Notes: generated by a model not told the origin, from the sequence alone. Shown: positions 27,158 to 37,531, counted from the stretch's first letter. The stretch: 64,000 nucleotides of DNA from Streptomyces sp. NBC_01471 (GCF_041438865.1 NZ_CP109450.1:2707001-2771000); one strand, 5' to 3'. Translations and numbers: made by a program.

Positions 27158-28411
27158 TCAGGCTTCCGAACCGGCCTTCCACGCGGACCAGTTCAGGTTC
27201 CAGCCGTTGAGGCCGTTGTCCGGCTGGATCGTCTTGTCGTGGGAGTTCTTCACCACGACCACGTCACCGATGAGCGAGTGGTTGTAGAACCACGCGGCCG
27301 AGGTGTTCGGGTCGTTGGCGCCCTTGGTGTCGGAGAGCCCGACACAGCCGTGGCTGGTGTTCGAGTTCCCGAAGAGGGACTTGGCACCCCAGTAGTTGCC
27401 GTGGATGAAGGTGCCGGAGCTGGACAGCCGCATGGCGTGCGGGACGTCCTTGATGTCGTACTCGCCCTTGCCGTCGGCGTTGGTGAAGCCGACCGTGGAG
27501 CCGTCCATCCGGGTCTGCTTGTACTTCTCCGAGATCACCATCTGGCCGTTGTACGTGGTGTGCTCGGGGGAGCCGGCCGAGATCGGGATGGTCTTGACCG
27601 TCTTGCCGTCCTGCGTGACCTTCATCGTGTGCGCGGCTGCGTCCACGACGGAGACCTGGTTGCGGCCGATCTTGAAGCTGACGGTCTTGTCCTGGACGCC
27701 GGTGACGCCGCTGGCGCCCTCGACCCCGTCCAGGGCCAGCTTCATGGTGACGGTCGACCCTTCCTTCCAGTACTGGTCGGGACGGAGGTCAAGGCGCGTG
27801 GAGCTGAACCAGTGGCCGACGACCTGCTGGCCGCTGCTCGACGTCACCTTGACGGCGTCCTCGACGGCCTTCTTGTTGGTGATCGGCTTGTCGAAGTTGA
27901 TCGAGACCGGCATGCCGACGCCGACGGTCGAACCGTCCTCGGGCGTGAAGTTGCCGATGAAGCTGTGCGCGGGAGAGACCGTCGTGAACGACGAGTTCTC
28001 GTGCGCCTGGCGCCCCTTGGCGTCCTTGGCCGTGACAGCGATCTTGTACGTGGTCGAGCGCTCGAGCGGGGCGTCCGGCTTCCAGCTGGCGCCGTCGGCC
28101 GAGATGGTGCCCTTGACCGCCGTGCCCGTGGAGCTGGTCATCGCGACCTGGGTCAGCTTGCCCGAGGTGACGGCGACCTTGGCGTCCTTGTTGATGCCCG
28201 CGTTGTCGGCACCGCTCTTGGGCGTGATCGCTATTCGGGCGTCGGAGGTGTCCTTCGCCGCGGCCGCGTCGACCGCGGACTGCGAGGACTTGTTCGTACC
28301 GTCCGGGCCGCCGGCCTTGCTGTCGCCACCACTGCAGGCCGACAGCACCAGTACGCCGCCGAGCAGAGCGGACGCAGCCATCAGGCCCTTGCGCCGCCTA
28401 CTTTCCGTCAT
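27158..28411 (-). CDS. L,D-transpeptidase lipoprotein (Ig-like domain plus YkuD), copy 2
   Basis: Encodes 417 residues from ATG at 28411, preferred because GGAGAAG lies seven bases upstream; an in-frame ATG at 28426 lacks a site. The lipobox is LVLSAC. It has the same domain order as copy 1: two Ig-like domains, then YkuD with HGNYWGA...SHGCVGLSD. Long stretches match copy 1 (TTYKIAVTAKDAKG/TPYVLTAKAKDPGG; NGLNGWNLNWSAW/NGINGWNLPWADW), so these are paralogues. It catalyses 3-3 cross-linking of peptidoglycan. An ACCGA-N4-TCGGT inverted repeat at 28512-28525 lies in its promoter region. Confidence 0.95.
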   Translation of the reverse strand: MTESRRRKGLMAASALLGGVLVLSACSGGDSKAGGPDGTNKSSQSAVDAAAAKDTSDARIAITPKSGADNAGINKDAKVAVTSGKLTQVAMTSSTGTAVKGTISADGASWKPDAPLERSTTYKIAVTAKDAKGRQAHENSSFTTVSPAHSFIGNFTPEDGSTVGVGMPVSINFDKPITNKKAVEDAVKVTSSSGQQVVGHWFSSTRLDLRPDQYWKEGSTVTMKLALDGVEGASGVTGVQDKTVSFKIGRNQVSVVDAAAHTMKVTQDGKTVKTIPISAGSPEHTTYNGQMVISEKYKQTRMDGSTVGFTNADGKGEYDIKDVPHAMRLSSSGTFIHGNYWGAKSLFGNSNTSHGCVGLSDTKGANDPNTSAAWFYNHSLIGDVVVVKNSHDKTIQPDNGLNGWNLNWSAWKAGSEA

Positions 28412-28582
28412 CACACGCTTCTCCATCGTTGCCGAATACCCCGAAAATCCCCGAGCAGGTCACCTTGAGCGCCGTGACTGTGTGCCCGCACTGCTCTTTA
28501 AGAACATCTGTACCGATGTGTCGGTTCCCCATCTGGTGAAGATGTGTGAAACAACACGTCCGGCCGGGGAGGCCCACCGGCC

Positions 28583-28609
28583 CCCGGAGTGCGGTGTCCG
28601 CACTCCGGG
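28583..28609. terminator. Terminator downstream of the small acidic protein gene
   Basis: CCCGGAGTGCGG (28583-28594) and CCGCACTCCGGG (28598-28609) form a perfect 12-bp stem with a 3-base loop, 43 bases after the stop at 28653 on the minus strand. Confidence 0.85.
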
Positions 28610-28652
28610 ATCCCGCGCCGCTCCCCCGTGGATGCCTTGCCGTGCAACGGAG

Positions 28653-29009
28653 TTACGGAGTCACGTCCGTCCCGTCGCCCGGCCCATCCTCCTCGTCCAG
28701 GTCCCATTCAAGCGAATCGGGGTCGTAATCGATCTGTTCGCTCGACCACCCGGCCTGGACGAGCTCGACCCCCGGCACCTCGCCGAGCAGGTCGAGCGGG
28801 TCCACCAGGTGGGCGACCGCTTCTGCAGCGTCTTCCCGGACAGCGGCCTCGGCATGCGTGCGGTCCTCTCCGAGCATGCCGGGCTGTGCCCCTTCCGCGT
28901 CGTCCGCGATCCGTTCGAGCGCGGCCTCACAGAGCGCGGGGGCGTCGTGCACCTCCAGCACCAATTCGACCTTGAGGCGTACATAGCGGGATGTTTCTTC
29001 GTTGGTCAT
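28653..29009 (-). CDS. Small acidic hypothetical protein
   Basis: Encodes 118 residues from ATG at 29009 (MTNEETSRYVRLKVELVLEV). The N-terminal half looks like a beta-alpha unit with a duplicated theme (LCEAALERIADD; the later VREDAAEAVAHLVDPLDLL), and the C-terminal 35 residues are strongly acidic (PDSLEWDLDEEDG). No catalytic motif or membrane segment is seen. It diverges from a small membrane-protein gene. I do not recognise the family. Confidence 0.75.
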   Translation of the reverse strand: MTNEETSRYVRLKVELVLEVHDAPALCEAALERIADDAEGAQPGMLGEDRTHAEAAVREDAAEAVAHLVDPLDLLGEVPGVELVQAGWSSEQIDYDPDSLEWDLDEEDGPGDGTDVTP

Positions 29010-29121
29010 GCGACGGAGCGTAAGGCTCCTGACGTCCGCGGCTTTCCTGCGACCCGCTGCTTTCACTAGCATCGGCGCACAAGAGCGCCAATTCAGGTTT
29101 GCAGTAAGGGAGATCGAGTCT

Positions 29122-29376
29122 GTGTCAGCCCGCCGGCCGCTGTTGACCGCCGCATCGGCGGGGGTCCTGCTCTGCGCCCTGTGGTTCGTCCCGTCCGCAC
29201 ACACCACCGGTGATCAGCGCTCCGCTGCCCCCGCGCACCCGGGGCAGCGGCACGCCGCCGCTCTCCCGGCGGCGACCGGGAGAGCGGACACCACCGGGTA
29301 CGTGGTCGGCGGATCCCTGTTCCTGGGACTCGGCGCGGCCTCGGTCGTCTACGCGCGCCGGACCCACACCGGCTGA
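29122..29376 (+). CDS. Small secreted or membrane protein with signal peptide and C-terminal helix
   Basis: Encodes 84 residues from GTG at 29122. An N-terminal signal-like segment (LLTAASAGVLLCALWFVPSA) is followed by about 30 Ala/His/Pro-rich residues and a C-terminal hydrophobic helix (YVVGGSLFLGLGAASVVYA) with an RRTHTG tail. The ending resembles a cell-wall sorting signal, but there is no LPXTG or LAXTG motif. AGGGAG lies upstream. Function unknown. Confidence 0.65.
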   Translation: MSARRPLLTAASAGVLLCALWFVPSAHTTGDQRSAAPAHPGQRHAAALPAATGRADTTGYVVGGSLFLGLGAASVVYARRTHTG

Positions 29377-29421
29377 CCCGGGCCCGCACGTCAGCGCGGC
29401 CGGCCCGGGCCCGCACGTCAG
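29377..29421. repeat. 18-bp direct repeat spanning the hutH stop codon
   Basis: CCCGGGCCCGCACGTCAG occurs at 29377-29394 and again at 29404-29421. The second copy contains the hutH stop (29418-29420). It looks like a local duplication of the 3' end of hutH. Confidence 0.85.
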
Positions 29422-30962
29422 TCCAGCGTCCCCGTCACCGACTCCGCGGCCCTGACCAGGCCACCGTCCCGGACGAAGGCGTCGGCCGCGGCCAGGTCGG
29501 GGGCGAGGAACCGGTCCGGGCCCGGACCCTCGACGCCCGCCCGGCGCACGGCCTCGATCACCGCGCTGCTGGCGGGCGCGGGCGTGAGCCCCTCGCGCAG
29601 TTCGATGGCGCGGGTGGCCGCGTACAGCTCGATGGCGACGATCCGGGTGAGGTTGTCGACGGCGGTCCGCAGCTTGCGGGCGGCCGACCAGCCCATCGAG
29701 ACGTGGTCCTCCTGCATCGCGGAGGACGGGATCGAGTCGGTGGACGCCGGGACGGCGAGCCGCTTCATCTCGCTGACCAGGGCGGCCTGGGTGTACTGGG
29801 CGATCATCAGGCCCGAGTCGACACCGGCGTCGCCGGCGAGGAAGGGCGGCAGCCCGTGCGAGCGGTTCTTGTCGAGCAGCCGGTCGGTGCGGCGCTCCGC
29901 GATGGAGCCCAGGTCGGCGGCGGCGATGGCCAGGAAGTCGAGGACGTACGCGACGGGGGCACCGTGGAAGTTCCCGTTGGACTCCACCCTGCCGTCGGGG
30001 AGCACCACCGGGTTGTCGACGGCCGAAGCCAGCTCGCGCCCGGCGACCGTACGGGCGTGCGCGAGGGTGTCCCGGCCCGCGCCCGCGACCTGCGGGGCGC
30101 AGCGCACCGAATAGGCGTCCTGGACGCGGGGGGCGTCGTCCTGGTGGTGCCCGGTGAGGCCGGAACCGGCAAGGACCTTCAGCATGTTGGCGGCCGCTGC
30201 TCCCTGGCCGGGGTGCGGGCGGATGGCGTGCAGTTCGGCGGCGAGGACCTTGTCCGTGCCGAGCAGCGCCTCCAGCGACAGGGCCGCGGTGATGTCGGCC
30301 GACGTGTAGAGCTTCTGGAGGTCGGCGAGGGCCATGACGAGCATGCCGAGCATCCCGTCGGTGCCGTTCAGGAGGGCGAGGCCCTCCTTCTCGCGCAGTT
30401 CGACCGGGGTGATCCCGGCGGCCGCGAGCAGCTCGGCGGCGGGGCGCACGGTGCCGTCGGGACCCTCCGCGTCGCCCTCGCCGATCAGGGTGAGCGCACA
30501 GTGCGAGAGCGGGGCCAGGTCTCCGGAGCAGCCGAGCGAGCCGTACTCGTGCACGACGGGGGTGATGCCCGCGTTCAGGATGTCCGCCATGGTCTGCGCG
30601 ACCTCGGGGCGCACCCCGGTGTGCCCGGAGCAGACGGTCTTGAGCCGCAGGAACATCAGCGCCCGTACGACCTCGCGCTCCACCTGCGGGCCCATGCCGG
30701 CGGCGTGCGAGCGCACGATGTTGCGCTGGAGCTGGGCGCGCAGCCCGGGGCTGATGTGCCGGGAGGCGAGCGCGCCGAACCCGGTCGAGACGCCGTACAC
30801 CGGCTCGGGCTTGGCGGCCAGCGCGTCCACGATCTCGCGGGCGGCGGCCAGGGCGGCGAGGGCCTCGGCGGAGAGCTCGATACGGGCGTTGCCGCGGGCC
30901 ACGGCGAGGACGTCGTCGGCGCTGGTGCCGGACGTTCCCACGACGACTGTGTGCATATCCAT
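29418..30962 (-). CDS. hutH: Histidine ammonia-lyase
   Basis: Encodes 514 residues from the ATG at 30962 (MDMHTVVVG), matching my memory of the S. griseus enzyme. The MIO cofactor forms from C145-S146-G147 in GSLGCSGDLAPL; Streptomyces enzymes have Cys-Ser-Gly where others have Ala-Ser-Gly. YGVSTGFGAL and NFHGAP motifs are present. It deaminates histidine to urocanate, opening histidine catabolism. Other hut genes are not adjacent, which is normal in Streptomyces. An inverted repeat next to the start codon suggests repression. Confidence 0.96.
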   Translation of the reverse strand: MDMHTVVVGTSGTSADDVLAVARGNARIELSAEALAALAAAREIVDALAAKPEPVYGVSTGFGALASRHISPGLRAQLQRNIVRSHAAGMGPQVEREVVRALMFLRLKTVCSGHTGVRPEVAQTMADILNAGITPVVHEYGSLGCSGDLAPLSHCALTLIGEGDAEGPDGTVRPAAELLAAAGITPVELREKEGLALLNGTDGMLGMLVMALADLQKLYTSADITAALSLEALLGTDKVLAAELHAIRPHPGQGAAAANMLKVLAGSGLTGHHQDDAPRVQDAYSVRCAPQVAGAGRDTLAHARTVAGRELASAVDNPVVLPDGRVESNGNFHGAPVAYVLDFLAIAAADLGSIAERRTDRLLDKNRSHGLPPFLAGDAGVDSGLMIAQYTQAALVSEMKRLAVPASTDSIPSSAMQEDHVSMGWSAARKLRTAVDNLTRIVAIELYAATRAIELREGLTPAPASSAVIEAVRRAGVEGPGPDRFLAPDLAAADAFVRDGGLVRAAESVTGTLD

Positions 30963-30985
30963 ATTCAGCAGCGTACGTACTGAAT
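30963..30985. promoter_or_regulatory. ATTCAG-N11-CTGAAT inverted repeat at the hutH start
   Basis: ATTCAG (30963-30968) and CTGAAT (30980-30985) are exact inverted arms immediately upstream of the hutH ATG. No Shine-Dalgarno is seen, so the site probably overlaps the -10 and transcription start of a leaderless mRNA, fitting an operator for histidine- or urocanate-responsive repression. Confidence 0.5.
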
Positions 30986-31079
30986 CTCGAACTGTCACTA
31001 CCGATGAAGGGGTGGGCCCCTTACGGGCCGGCGGCCCGTCCCGGGCAGGGCCCGGCGCCGCGTCCCCGAGGCAGCAGCC

Positions 31080-32231
31080 CTACGTACCGGAGTCGGGCCG
31101 CTTGCCCCGCAGGCGCCGCCGGTCGCCGGTCGGCGAAGGCGTGTCGGCCAGCCGCATCACCGCCCCGTCCCGCCCCGCCACCACCGGCTTCACCGACCGG
31201 GCGGCCTTCGCCCGGTACTGCGCGGCGTCCGCGAGACGGAACAGCCGGCGGGCGGACTTCAGCGGCCCGATCGGATCGCCCGTCGACGCGACCCCGCACG
31301 CCACCCCGTCCCCCAGCTCCAGCTCACCCGCCCGCACACAGAGGTCGTCCGCGACCGCGATCACCGCGTCCGCCGAAGGACCCACCGAGAGCAGGCAGAA
31401 CTCGTCACCGCCGAGCCGCGCCGCCAGCGCGCCGGGCAGCATCGCGCCGCAGACCGAGAGGACCGAGCCGAAGCGTTCGAGGAGGCGGTCGCCGACCGCG
31501 TGGCCGTGGGTGTCGTTGACCTGTTTCAGGCCGTTGAGGTCGCAGACCATCAGGCTGACGACCGTCCCGTCGGCGAGGAACCGCTCGACCGCCGCGTCGA
31601 GCCCGATGTCGACCGCGCGCCGGTTGGCGAGCCCGGTCAGCGGGTCGGTGAAGGCCAGCTTCCTGACCTCCTCCAGGCGTTCGGTCTGCGCGAGCCCGGC
31701 CGCCACCACCGCGGCCAGCACCGTCGCGAAGTCCGCGTCGGCCCCGTCAAAGACCGGCGTCCCCACCGGCCTGGCGACATACAGCTCGCCCCAGGCCCGG
31801 CCGCGCAGCACTATCGGCGCGACCACACAGCTGCCGCGTCCCCGCCGGCGCAGCGCGGCCACCCGCTGGTGGCAGTAGCCGGCCGGCGCCTCCGACGACT
31901 CGGCAGGGCCGTCGGCCGTCTCGACCCAGGCGTTGGGCTCGCCGCCGCTCGCCCACCGCTCGTGCAGGAATTCGGCGATCTCCGGGAAGCGGTTCACCGG
32001 GTAGGTCTCGGCGTCGGGGAACTCGGCCTCGTCCTCGACCCGCTCCCCCACATTGGCGAGCACCTTGAGCCGTCCCAGCTCCCGTTCCCAGACCGAGAGC
32101 GCGGCGAAACTGCCGCCCAGCGCCTCGCAGGCACCGAGCGTGGCCGCCCGCCAGGACGCACGCGGGGTCTGCGCCGACGCCATGGCCTGCGCCAGCGTCA
32201 CCACGGCCCGCAGCCGCACATCGTCACCCAT
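31080..32231 (-). CDS. GAF-GGDEF diguanylate cyclase
   Basis: Encodes 383 residues. Residues 1-180 resemble a GAF-type sensor; residues 185-345 form the GGDEF domain (AFTDPLTGLANRR, DLNGLKQVNDTHGHAVGD, ARLGGDEFCLL). The GGDEF active-site motif is intact, so it can make cyclic di-GMP, which controls BldD and development in Streptomyces. The RxxD inhibitory I-site expected a few residues before GGDEF is missing. There is no membrane segment. It is a single gene with an Arg-rich tail. Confidence 0.92.
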   Translation of the reverse strand: MGDDVRLRAVVTLAQAMASAQTPRASWRAATLGACEALGGSFAALSVWERELGRLKVLANVGERVEDEAEFPDAETYPVNRFPEIAEFLHERWASGGEPNAWVETADGPAESSEAPAGYCHQRVAALRRRGRGSCVVAPIVLRGRAWGELYVARPVGTPVFDGADADFATVLAAVVAAGLAQTERLEEVRKLAFTDPLTGLANRRAVDIGLDAAVERFLADGTVVSLMVCDLNGLKQVNDTHGHAVGDRLLERFGSVLSVCGAMLPGALAARLGGDEFCLLSVGPSADAVIAVADDLCVRAGELELGDGVACGVASTGDPIGPLKSARRLFRLADAAQYRAKAARSVKPVVAGRDGAVMRLADTPSPTGDRRRLRGKRPDSGT

Positions 32232-32321
32232 TGCATCAGCTTAAGGACGATGTGCGGCTTTTGAGCAGTTATGCGTTACAGACGGTGACAAGCGGGCGTA
32301 CCGGGGCGCCCCCGCAGGCCC

Positions 32322-33146
32322 TCACTCGCCGGGCCACTGCGGCTTCCGCTTCTCGTTGAACGCCGCCACGCCCTCCGCCCGGTCCCCGGAGAAGGCCACC
32401 GACCGCCAGGCCGCGTCCTCGACTTCGAGACCGGCGCGCAGATCGAGCCCGTGCCCCAGCCGCAGCGCCCGCTTGGCCGCCCGCAGCCCGACCGGCGAGT
32501 TCGCCGCGATGCGCCCCGCGAGCTCCAGCGCCCCGGTACGGGCGTCATCGGCCAGGATGTCGACGAGCCCCAGCTCCCGCGCCTCGGCCGCCTCCACCCG
32601 CCGGGCGCTGAACACCAGCTCGGCCGCGCGGGCGGCGCCGACCCGGCGCGGCAGCAGCTGCGTACCGCCGCCGCCGGGGATCACGCCGACCGACACCTCG
32701 GGCAGCCCGACCACGGCCGTCGCGTCGGCGACGATCAGATCGCAGGCGAGCGCCAGCTCGAACCCGCCGCCCAGCGCGAAGCCGTGCACGGCGGCCACGG
32801 TGGGCATCGGCAGCTCCAGTACGCCGGTGTACGCGGCGCGCGCCGTGGGGCGCTGGCGCACCAGTTCGGCGTCCGTGAGGGAGTTGCGCTCCTTGAGGTC
32901 GGCGCCCACGCAGAAGGCCCGGTCGTGGGTGGAGGTCAGCACCACGGTCCGCGCCGAGGGGTCCGCAGCCAGGGCGTCGCAGGCCGCCGCGATGGACCGC
33001 GCCATCTCCGTCGACACGGCGTTCATCGCCTTGGGCCGGTCCAGGACCAGCTCGGCGACATGGCCGTTCCGCCGCACGACGACGTACTCGCCGAACCGCC
33101 GCTCGCTCTCCGTGCCCGTTCCGGTATCTGAGATCTCTGAGGTCAT
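32322..33146 (-). CDS. Enoyl-CoA hydratase/isomerase family protein
   Basis: Encodes 274 residues of the crotonase fold. It contains VLDRPKAMNAVS, the first oxyanion-hole loop AFCVGADLKER, the second HGFALGGGFELALACD, and PEVSVGVIPGGGGTQLLPRRVG with a catalytic-type glutamate. Such enzymes hydrate enoyl-CoA in beta-oxidation or branched-chain degradation. TATCGT lies about six bases before the ATG, suggesting leaderless transcription. It is next to cya and birA in the backbone. Confidence 0.9.
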   Translation of the reverse strand: MTSEISDTGTGTESERRFGEYVVVRRNGHVAELVLDRPKAMNAVSTEMARSIAAACDALAADPSARTVVLTSTHDRAFCVGADLKERNSLTDAELVRQRPTARAAYTGVLELPMPTVAAVHGFALGGGFELALACDLIVADATAVVGLPEVSVGVIPGGGGTQLLPRRVGAARAAELVFSARRVEAAEARELGLVDILADDARTGALELAGRIAANSPVGLRAAKRALRLGHGLDLRAGLEVEDAAWRSVAFSGDRAEGVAAFNEKRKPQWPGE

Positions 33147-33222
33147 CCGCGCACGATAGGCCAGCGGACACCGCGGGCGTCAGCCCCCGAAAGGGGCCGG
33201 CCTCGCACGCCGGAGCGCGTCG

Positions 33223-34368
33223 TCACGTCGTACGGCGGGAGAGCAGCCACGGTTCGACCACACCGAGCCCGCGCACCGGCCGCTGCCACATCGGCTGGAG
33301 GGCGAAGCGGTAGGCGGGCGGCTCCTCGCCGCTCTTCGCGGCGCGCTCGGTCTCCGCCGCCGCCTCCGACTCGGAGACCGGGGCGTCGCCGTGGCGCCCC
33401 AGTTCCTCGGCGAGCGCGCCGTCCACCAGGACCGTGTCCTTGGGCGCTATCGAGGTGAGCCGCGAGGCCAGGTTCACCGTCGTGCCGAACACGTCGCCCA
33501 TCCGGGTCGTCACCGTGCCGAAGGCGATGCCGACCCGCAGTTCCGGCATGGTCTCGTCGTTGCTCATGGTCTCGATGAGCCGCAGGGCGATCTCGGCCGC
33601 CGTACCCGCGTCGTCCGCCGCGTACAGCACCTCGTCGCCGAGGGTCTTGATGAGCCGGCCGCCGTGCGCGGCGACCAGGTCGGCGCAGGTCGTCTCGAAG
33701 GCCTCGACCAGCTCGCCGAGCTCCTCCTCCTCCAGCCGCCGGGTCAGCCGGGTGAAACCGACGAGGTCGGCGAAGCCCACCGCGAGCCTGCGGTCGACCA
33801 TCTCCTCGTCGTCCGCGGCCTGCACGACCCGCCCGGTGGCGGCCGCCAGCTGACGCCGCCACACATAGCGCAGGAACTCCTCCAGCTCCGGAAGCAGCAG
33901 CTCCACCAGCGGGTACGTGACCTCGGTGCGGGTCATGCCCGGCTCGGGCGGCTCGGTGAGGCCCGCCAGGAAGGAGTCGATCTGCCACTCGGCGAGCCGG
34001 GCGGTGGTCTGGCCGGTGGACCGCGCGACCTGCACGGCCATCGGCTCGCTCAGCAGCCCCGCCTCGACGAGTCCGGCCAGCCGCCGCAGCGCCAGGACGT
34101 CCGCCTCGGTGAGCGCCTTGGCCTGGCCGATGTCGGGGAAGCCCATCGCCCGCCAGAAGCGGGAGGCGAGCTCCATCGAGACACCGGCCGTACGCGCGGC
34201 CTGGAAGGGCGTGTAGCGGCGGTCGGCGCCGAGGATCAGCTGTTCGAGACGGATCGCGAGCGGATCGTTGGTCGGCTCCGCGGTGTGATCGACCTCATGG
34301 TGGGGGGTGCGGTACGGAGAGAAAGGGGGCTCCTCGTCCGCGCCCGACGAGATGTCGTCGACGGTCAC
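33223..34368 (-). CDS. cya: Class III adenylate cyclase
   Basis: Encodes 381 residues from GTG at 34368, chosen for a perfect AGGAGG six bases upstream; the longer frame to 34455 lacks this. An N-terminal regulatory region (about 1-170, with a MerR-like helix-turn-helix look: PFQAARTAGVSMELASRFWRAMG) is followed by the cyclase domain (about 190-330) with metal aspartates in VGFADLVGFT and TLGDEVLYAADD and the GTVTTRMGDVFGTTVNLASRL stretch. It makes cAMP, needed for germination and development in Streptomyces. Confidence 0.94.
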   Translation of the reverse strand: MTVDDISSGADEEPPFSPYRTPHHEVDHTAEPTNDPLAIRLEQLILGADRRYTPFQAARTAGVSMELASRFWRAMGFPDIGQAKALTEADVLALRRLAGLVEAGLLSEPMAVQVARSTGQTTARLAEWQIDSFLAGLTEPPEPGMTRTEVTYPLVELLLPELEEFLRYVWRRQLAAATGRVVQAADDEEMVDRRLAVGFADLVGFTRLTRRLEEEELGELVEAFETTCADLVAAHGGRLIKTLGDEVLYAADDAGTAAEIALRLIETMSNDETMPELRVGIAFGTVTTRMGDVFGTTVNLASRLTSIAPKDTVLVDGALAEELGRHGDAPVSESEAAAETERAAKSGEEPPAYRFALQPMWQRPVRGLGVVEPWLLSRRTT

Positions 34369-34502
34369 CTGCCGCCTCCTGCCCATTCCCTGCGCACTGC
34401 CCTGCCGATCTGGCTGACGCTCCGTGCTGATCTGCCCGCGGATCGCCTCAACCATACGGCAGGTGTGCCGTAGCTCACGTGCCCGGCGCAGTCCGGCCGG
34501 TT

Positions 34503-35438
34503 TCAGACCGGCCGGAGGTGCACGATGTCACCCGCGCCGACCGGCTGCACCCCGTCCTCGGTGGCCAGCACCAGCCGGCCGTCACCGTCGACGGCGACGG
34601 CCTCCCCGGTCAGCGAGGTGCCGCCGGGCAGCTCGGCCCGGACCGTGCGGCCCAGGGTCGAGCAGCCCGCCGCGTACGCCTCCTGGAGCCGTGAGGCGGC
34701 CGGATCGCCGCCTTCGGCGCGCCACTCCCCGTACCACTGCTCCAGGGAGCGCAGCACGGCGCGCAGCAGCGGATCCCGGTCGGTGGAGACCGCGCCGGCG
34801 AGGGCCAGCGAGCCCGCGGTGGGGACGGGCAGCTCATCCGCGCGGAGCGAGACGTTGAGGCCGACACCGACCACGACGGCGCCGTCCGCGGTGCGTTCGG
34901 CGAGGATGCCGCCCGCTTTGCGCTCGGCGCCGGAGGGGGCCTCCCCCGGACGGAGCCCGTCTGACTCCTTGGGGTCCTTGAGGTCCTTGAGGTCCTTGGG
35001 GTCCCTGGGGCCCTCGGGGACCGTGACGAGCAGGTCGTTCGGCCACTTCAGCGCGGTGTCGACGCCCGCCGCCCGGGAGAGGCCGGCGGCCACGGCGACC
35101 CCGGTGAGCAGCGGCAGCCACCCCCAGCGCTCGGCCGGGACCCGCGGGCCCGGCCGCAGGAGTACCGAGAAGAAGAGCCCGGACCGCGCGGGCGCCGACC
35201 AGCTGCGGTCCAGCCGCCCGCGGCCCGCGCTCTGCTCCTCGGCGACCAGCACCGCGCCCTCTTCGAGACCCGCGGCCCGCCCCGTGAGGTCCGAGTTGGT
35301 GGACCCGGTGGCCGCGACCACGTCGAGCGAGGTCCACAGCGACCCCGGCCGCACCAGCGCGCGGCGCAGGGCCGTCTCGTTCAGCGGCGGGCGCTCCAGA
35401 TCCGACCAGCGGTTCTCAGGTACATCGGATGACGTCAT
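34503..35438 (-). CDS. birA: Biotin--[acetyl-CoA-carboxylase] ligase
   Basis: Encodes 311 residues without an N-terminal helix-turn-helix, as usual in actinobacteria, so it is a ligase and not a repressor. TGSTNSDL, the biotinoyl-AMP loop SAGRGRLDRSWSAPARSG, the LKWPNDLLV strand and the KAGGILAE strand are present. It attaches biotin to acyl-CoA carboxylase alpha subunits, one of which is encoded at 52268. A 9-bp repeat inserts a charged DPKDLKDLKDPKESD stretch between the LKWPNDLLV and KAGGILAE strands. It diverges from the carboxylase beta-subunit gene. Confidence 0.95.
   Translation of the reverse strand: MTSSDVPENRWSDLERPPLNETALRRALVRPGSLWTSLDVVAATGSTNSDLTGRAAGLEEGAVLVAEEQSAGRGRLDRSWSAPARSGLFFSVLLRPGPRVPAERWGWLPLLTGVAVAAGLSRAAGVDTALKWPNDLLVTVPEGPRDPKDLKDLKDPKESDGLRPGEAPSGAERKAGGILAERTADGAVVVGVGLNVSLRADELPVPTAGSLALAGAVSTDRDPLLRAVLRSLEQWYGEWRAEGGDPAASRLQEAYAAGCSTLGRTVRAELPGGTSLTGEAVAVDGDGRLVLATEDGVQPVGAGDIVHLRPV
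34971..35010. repeat. 9-bp tandem repeat inside birA
   Basis: GGTCCTTGA-like units repeat about four times and encode the KDL/KDP run of the BirA insertion. The frame is preserved because the unit is a multiple of three. Length is likely variable between strains. Confidence 0.85.
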
Positions 35439-35557
35439 GCAACCCACAGTAGGTGTGGCAAACGACGCACTGCCGAGGCGCACCAGCGCCGATACGCTAC
35501 GTGCCAGTAGCCGAAACGCCCTGTCAGACGCCTGAGCACCCAGGGAGCCGCATCCCG

Positions 35558-37141
<1,584 letters not shown>

Positions 37142-37189
37142 GCTCCGGACAGCGGACCTCTACCCCTCATCCCCACGAAGGGCTCGACG

Positions 37190-37396
37190 ATGATCAAGGT
37201 CGTACGGGGAAACCCGACCCCGGAGGAGCTGGCCGCCGCCGTGGCGGTGGTCCAGGCGCGTGCCGCCGCGGCGGTCTCCGTGCCGTCAGGAGCGCCGCTG
37301 CCACCCGAGGAGTGGTCCGATCCGGCACGCATCGCCCGCCACCGGATACAGCAGCCGGGGCCGCGGGCGTGGGCGCGCACCTACTGGCCGGGGTGA
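37190..37396 (+). CDS. accE: Acyl-CoA carboxylase epsilon subunit
   Basis: Encodes 68 residues: IKVVRGNPTPEELAAAVAVV, then the short C-terminal helix with WARTYWPG typical of AccE/PccE. The small subunit strengthens the alpha-beta holoenzyme, so position directly behind pccB is diagnostic. GAAGGG precedes the ATG. Confidence 0.93.
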   Translation: MIKVVRGNPTPEELAAAVAVVQARAAAAVSVPSGAPLPPEEWSDPARIARHRIQQPGPRAWARTYWPG

Positions 37397-37399
37397 CGG

Positions 37400-37434
37400 G
37401 GAGACTCATCGGCGGCGCCCGCCGATGAGTCTCC
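37400..37434 (+). terminator. Terminator of the pccB-accE operon
   Basis: A perfect 16-bp stem (37400-37415 with 37419-37434) and a CGC loop, four bases after the accE stop. Confidence 0.92.
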
Positions 37435-37531
37435 GCCGCGGCGGGAGTCACCACCCGTGTACGCCCTCCGGACACCCCTGCCGTACGGAGGTGTCCCGCC
37501 GCGAGAGCCCGCCGCGAAAGGAAGTCCCGTC

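Noticed and set aside
29122..29376. The small secreted protein as a sortase substrate
   Set aside because: It has a C-terminal helix and basic tail but no LPXTG or LAXTG motif.
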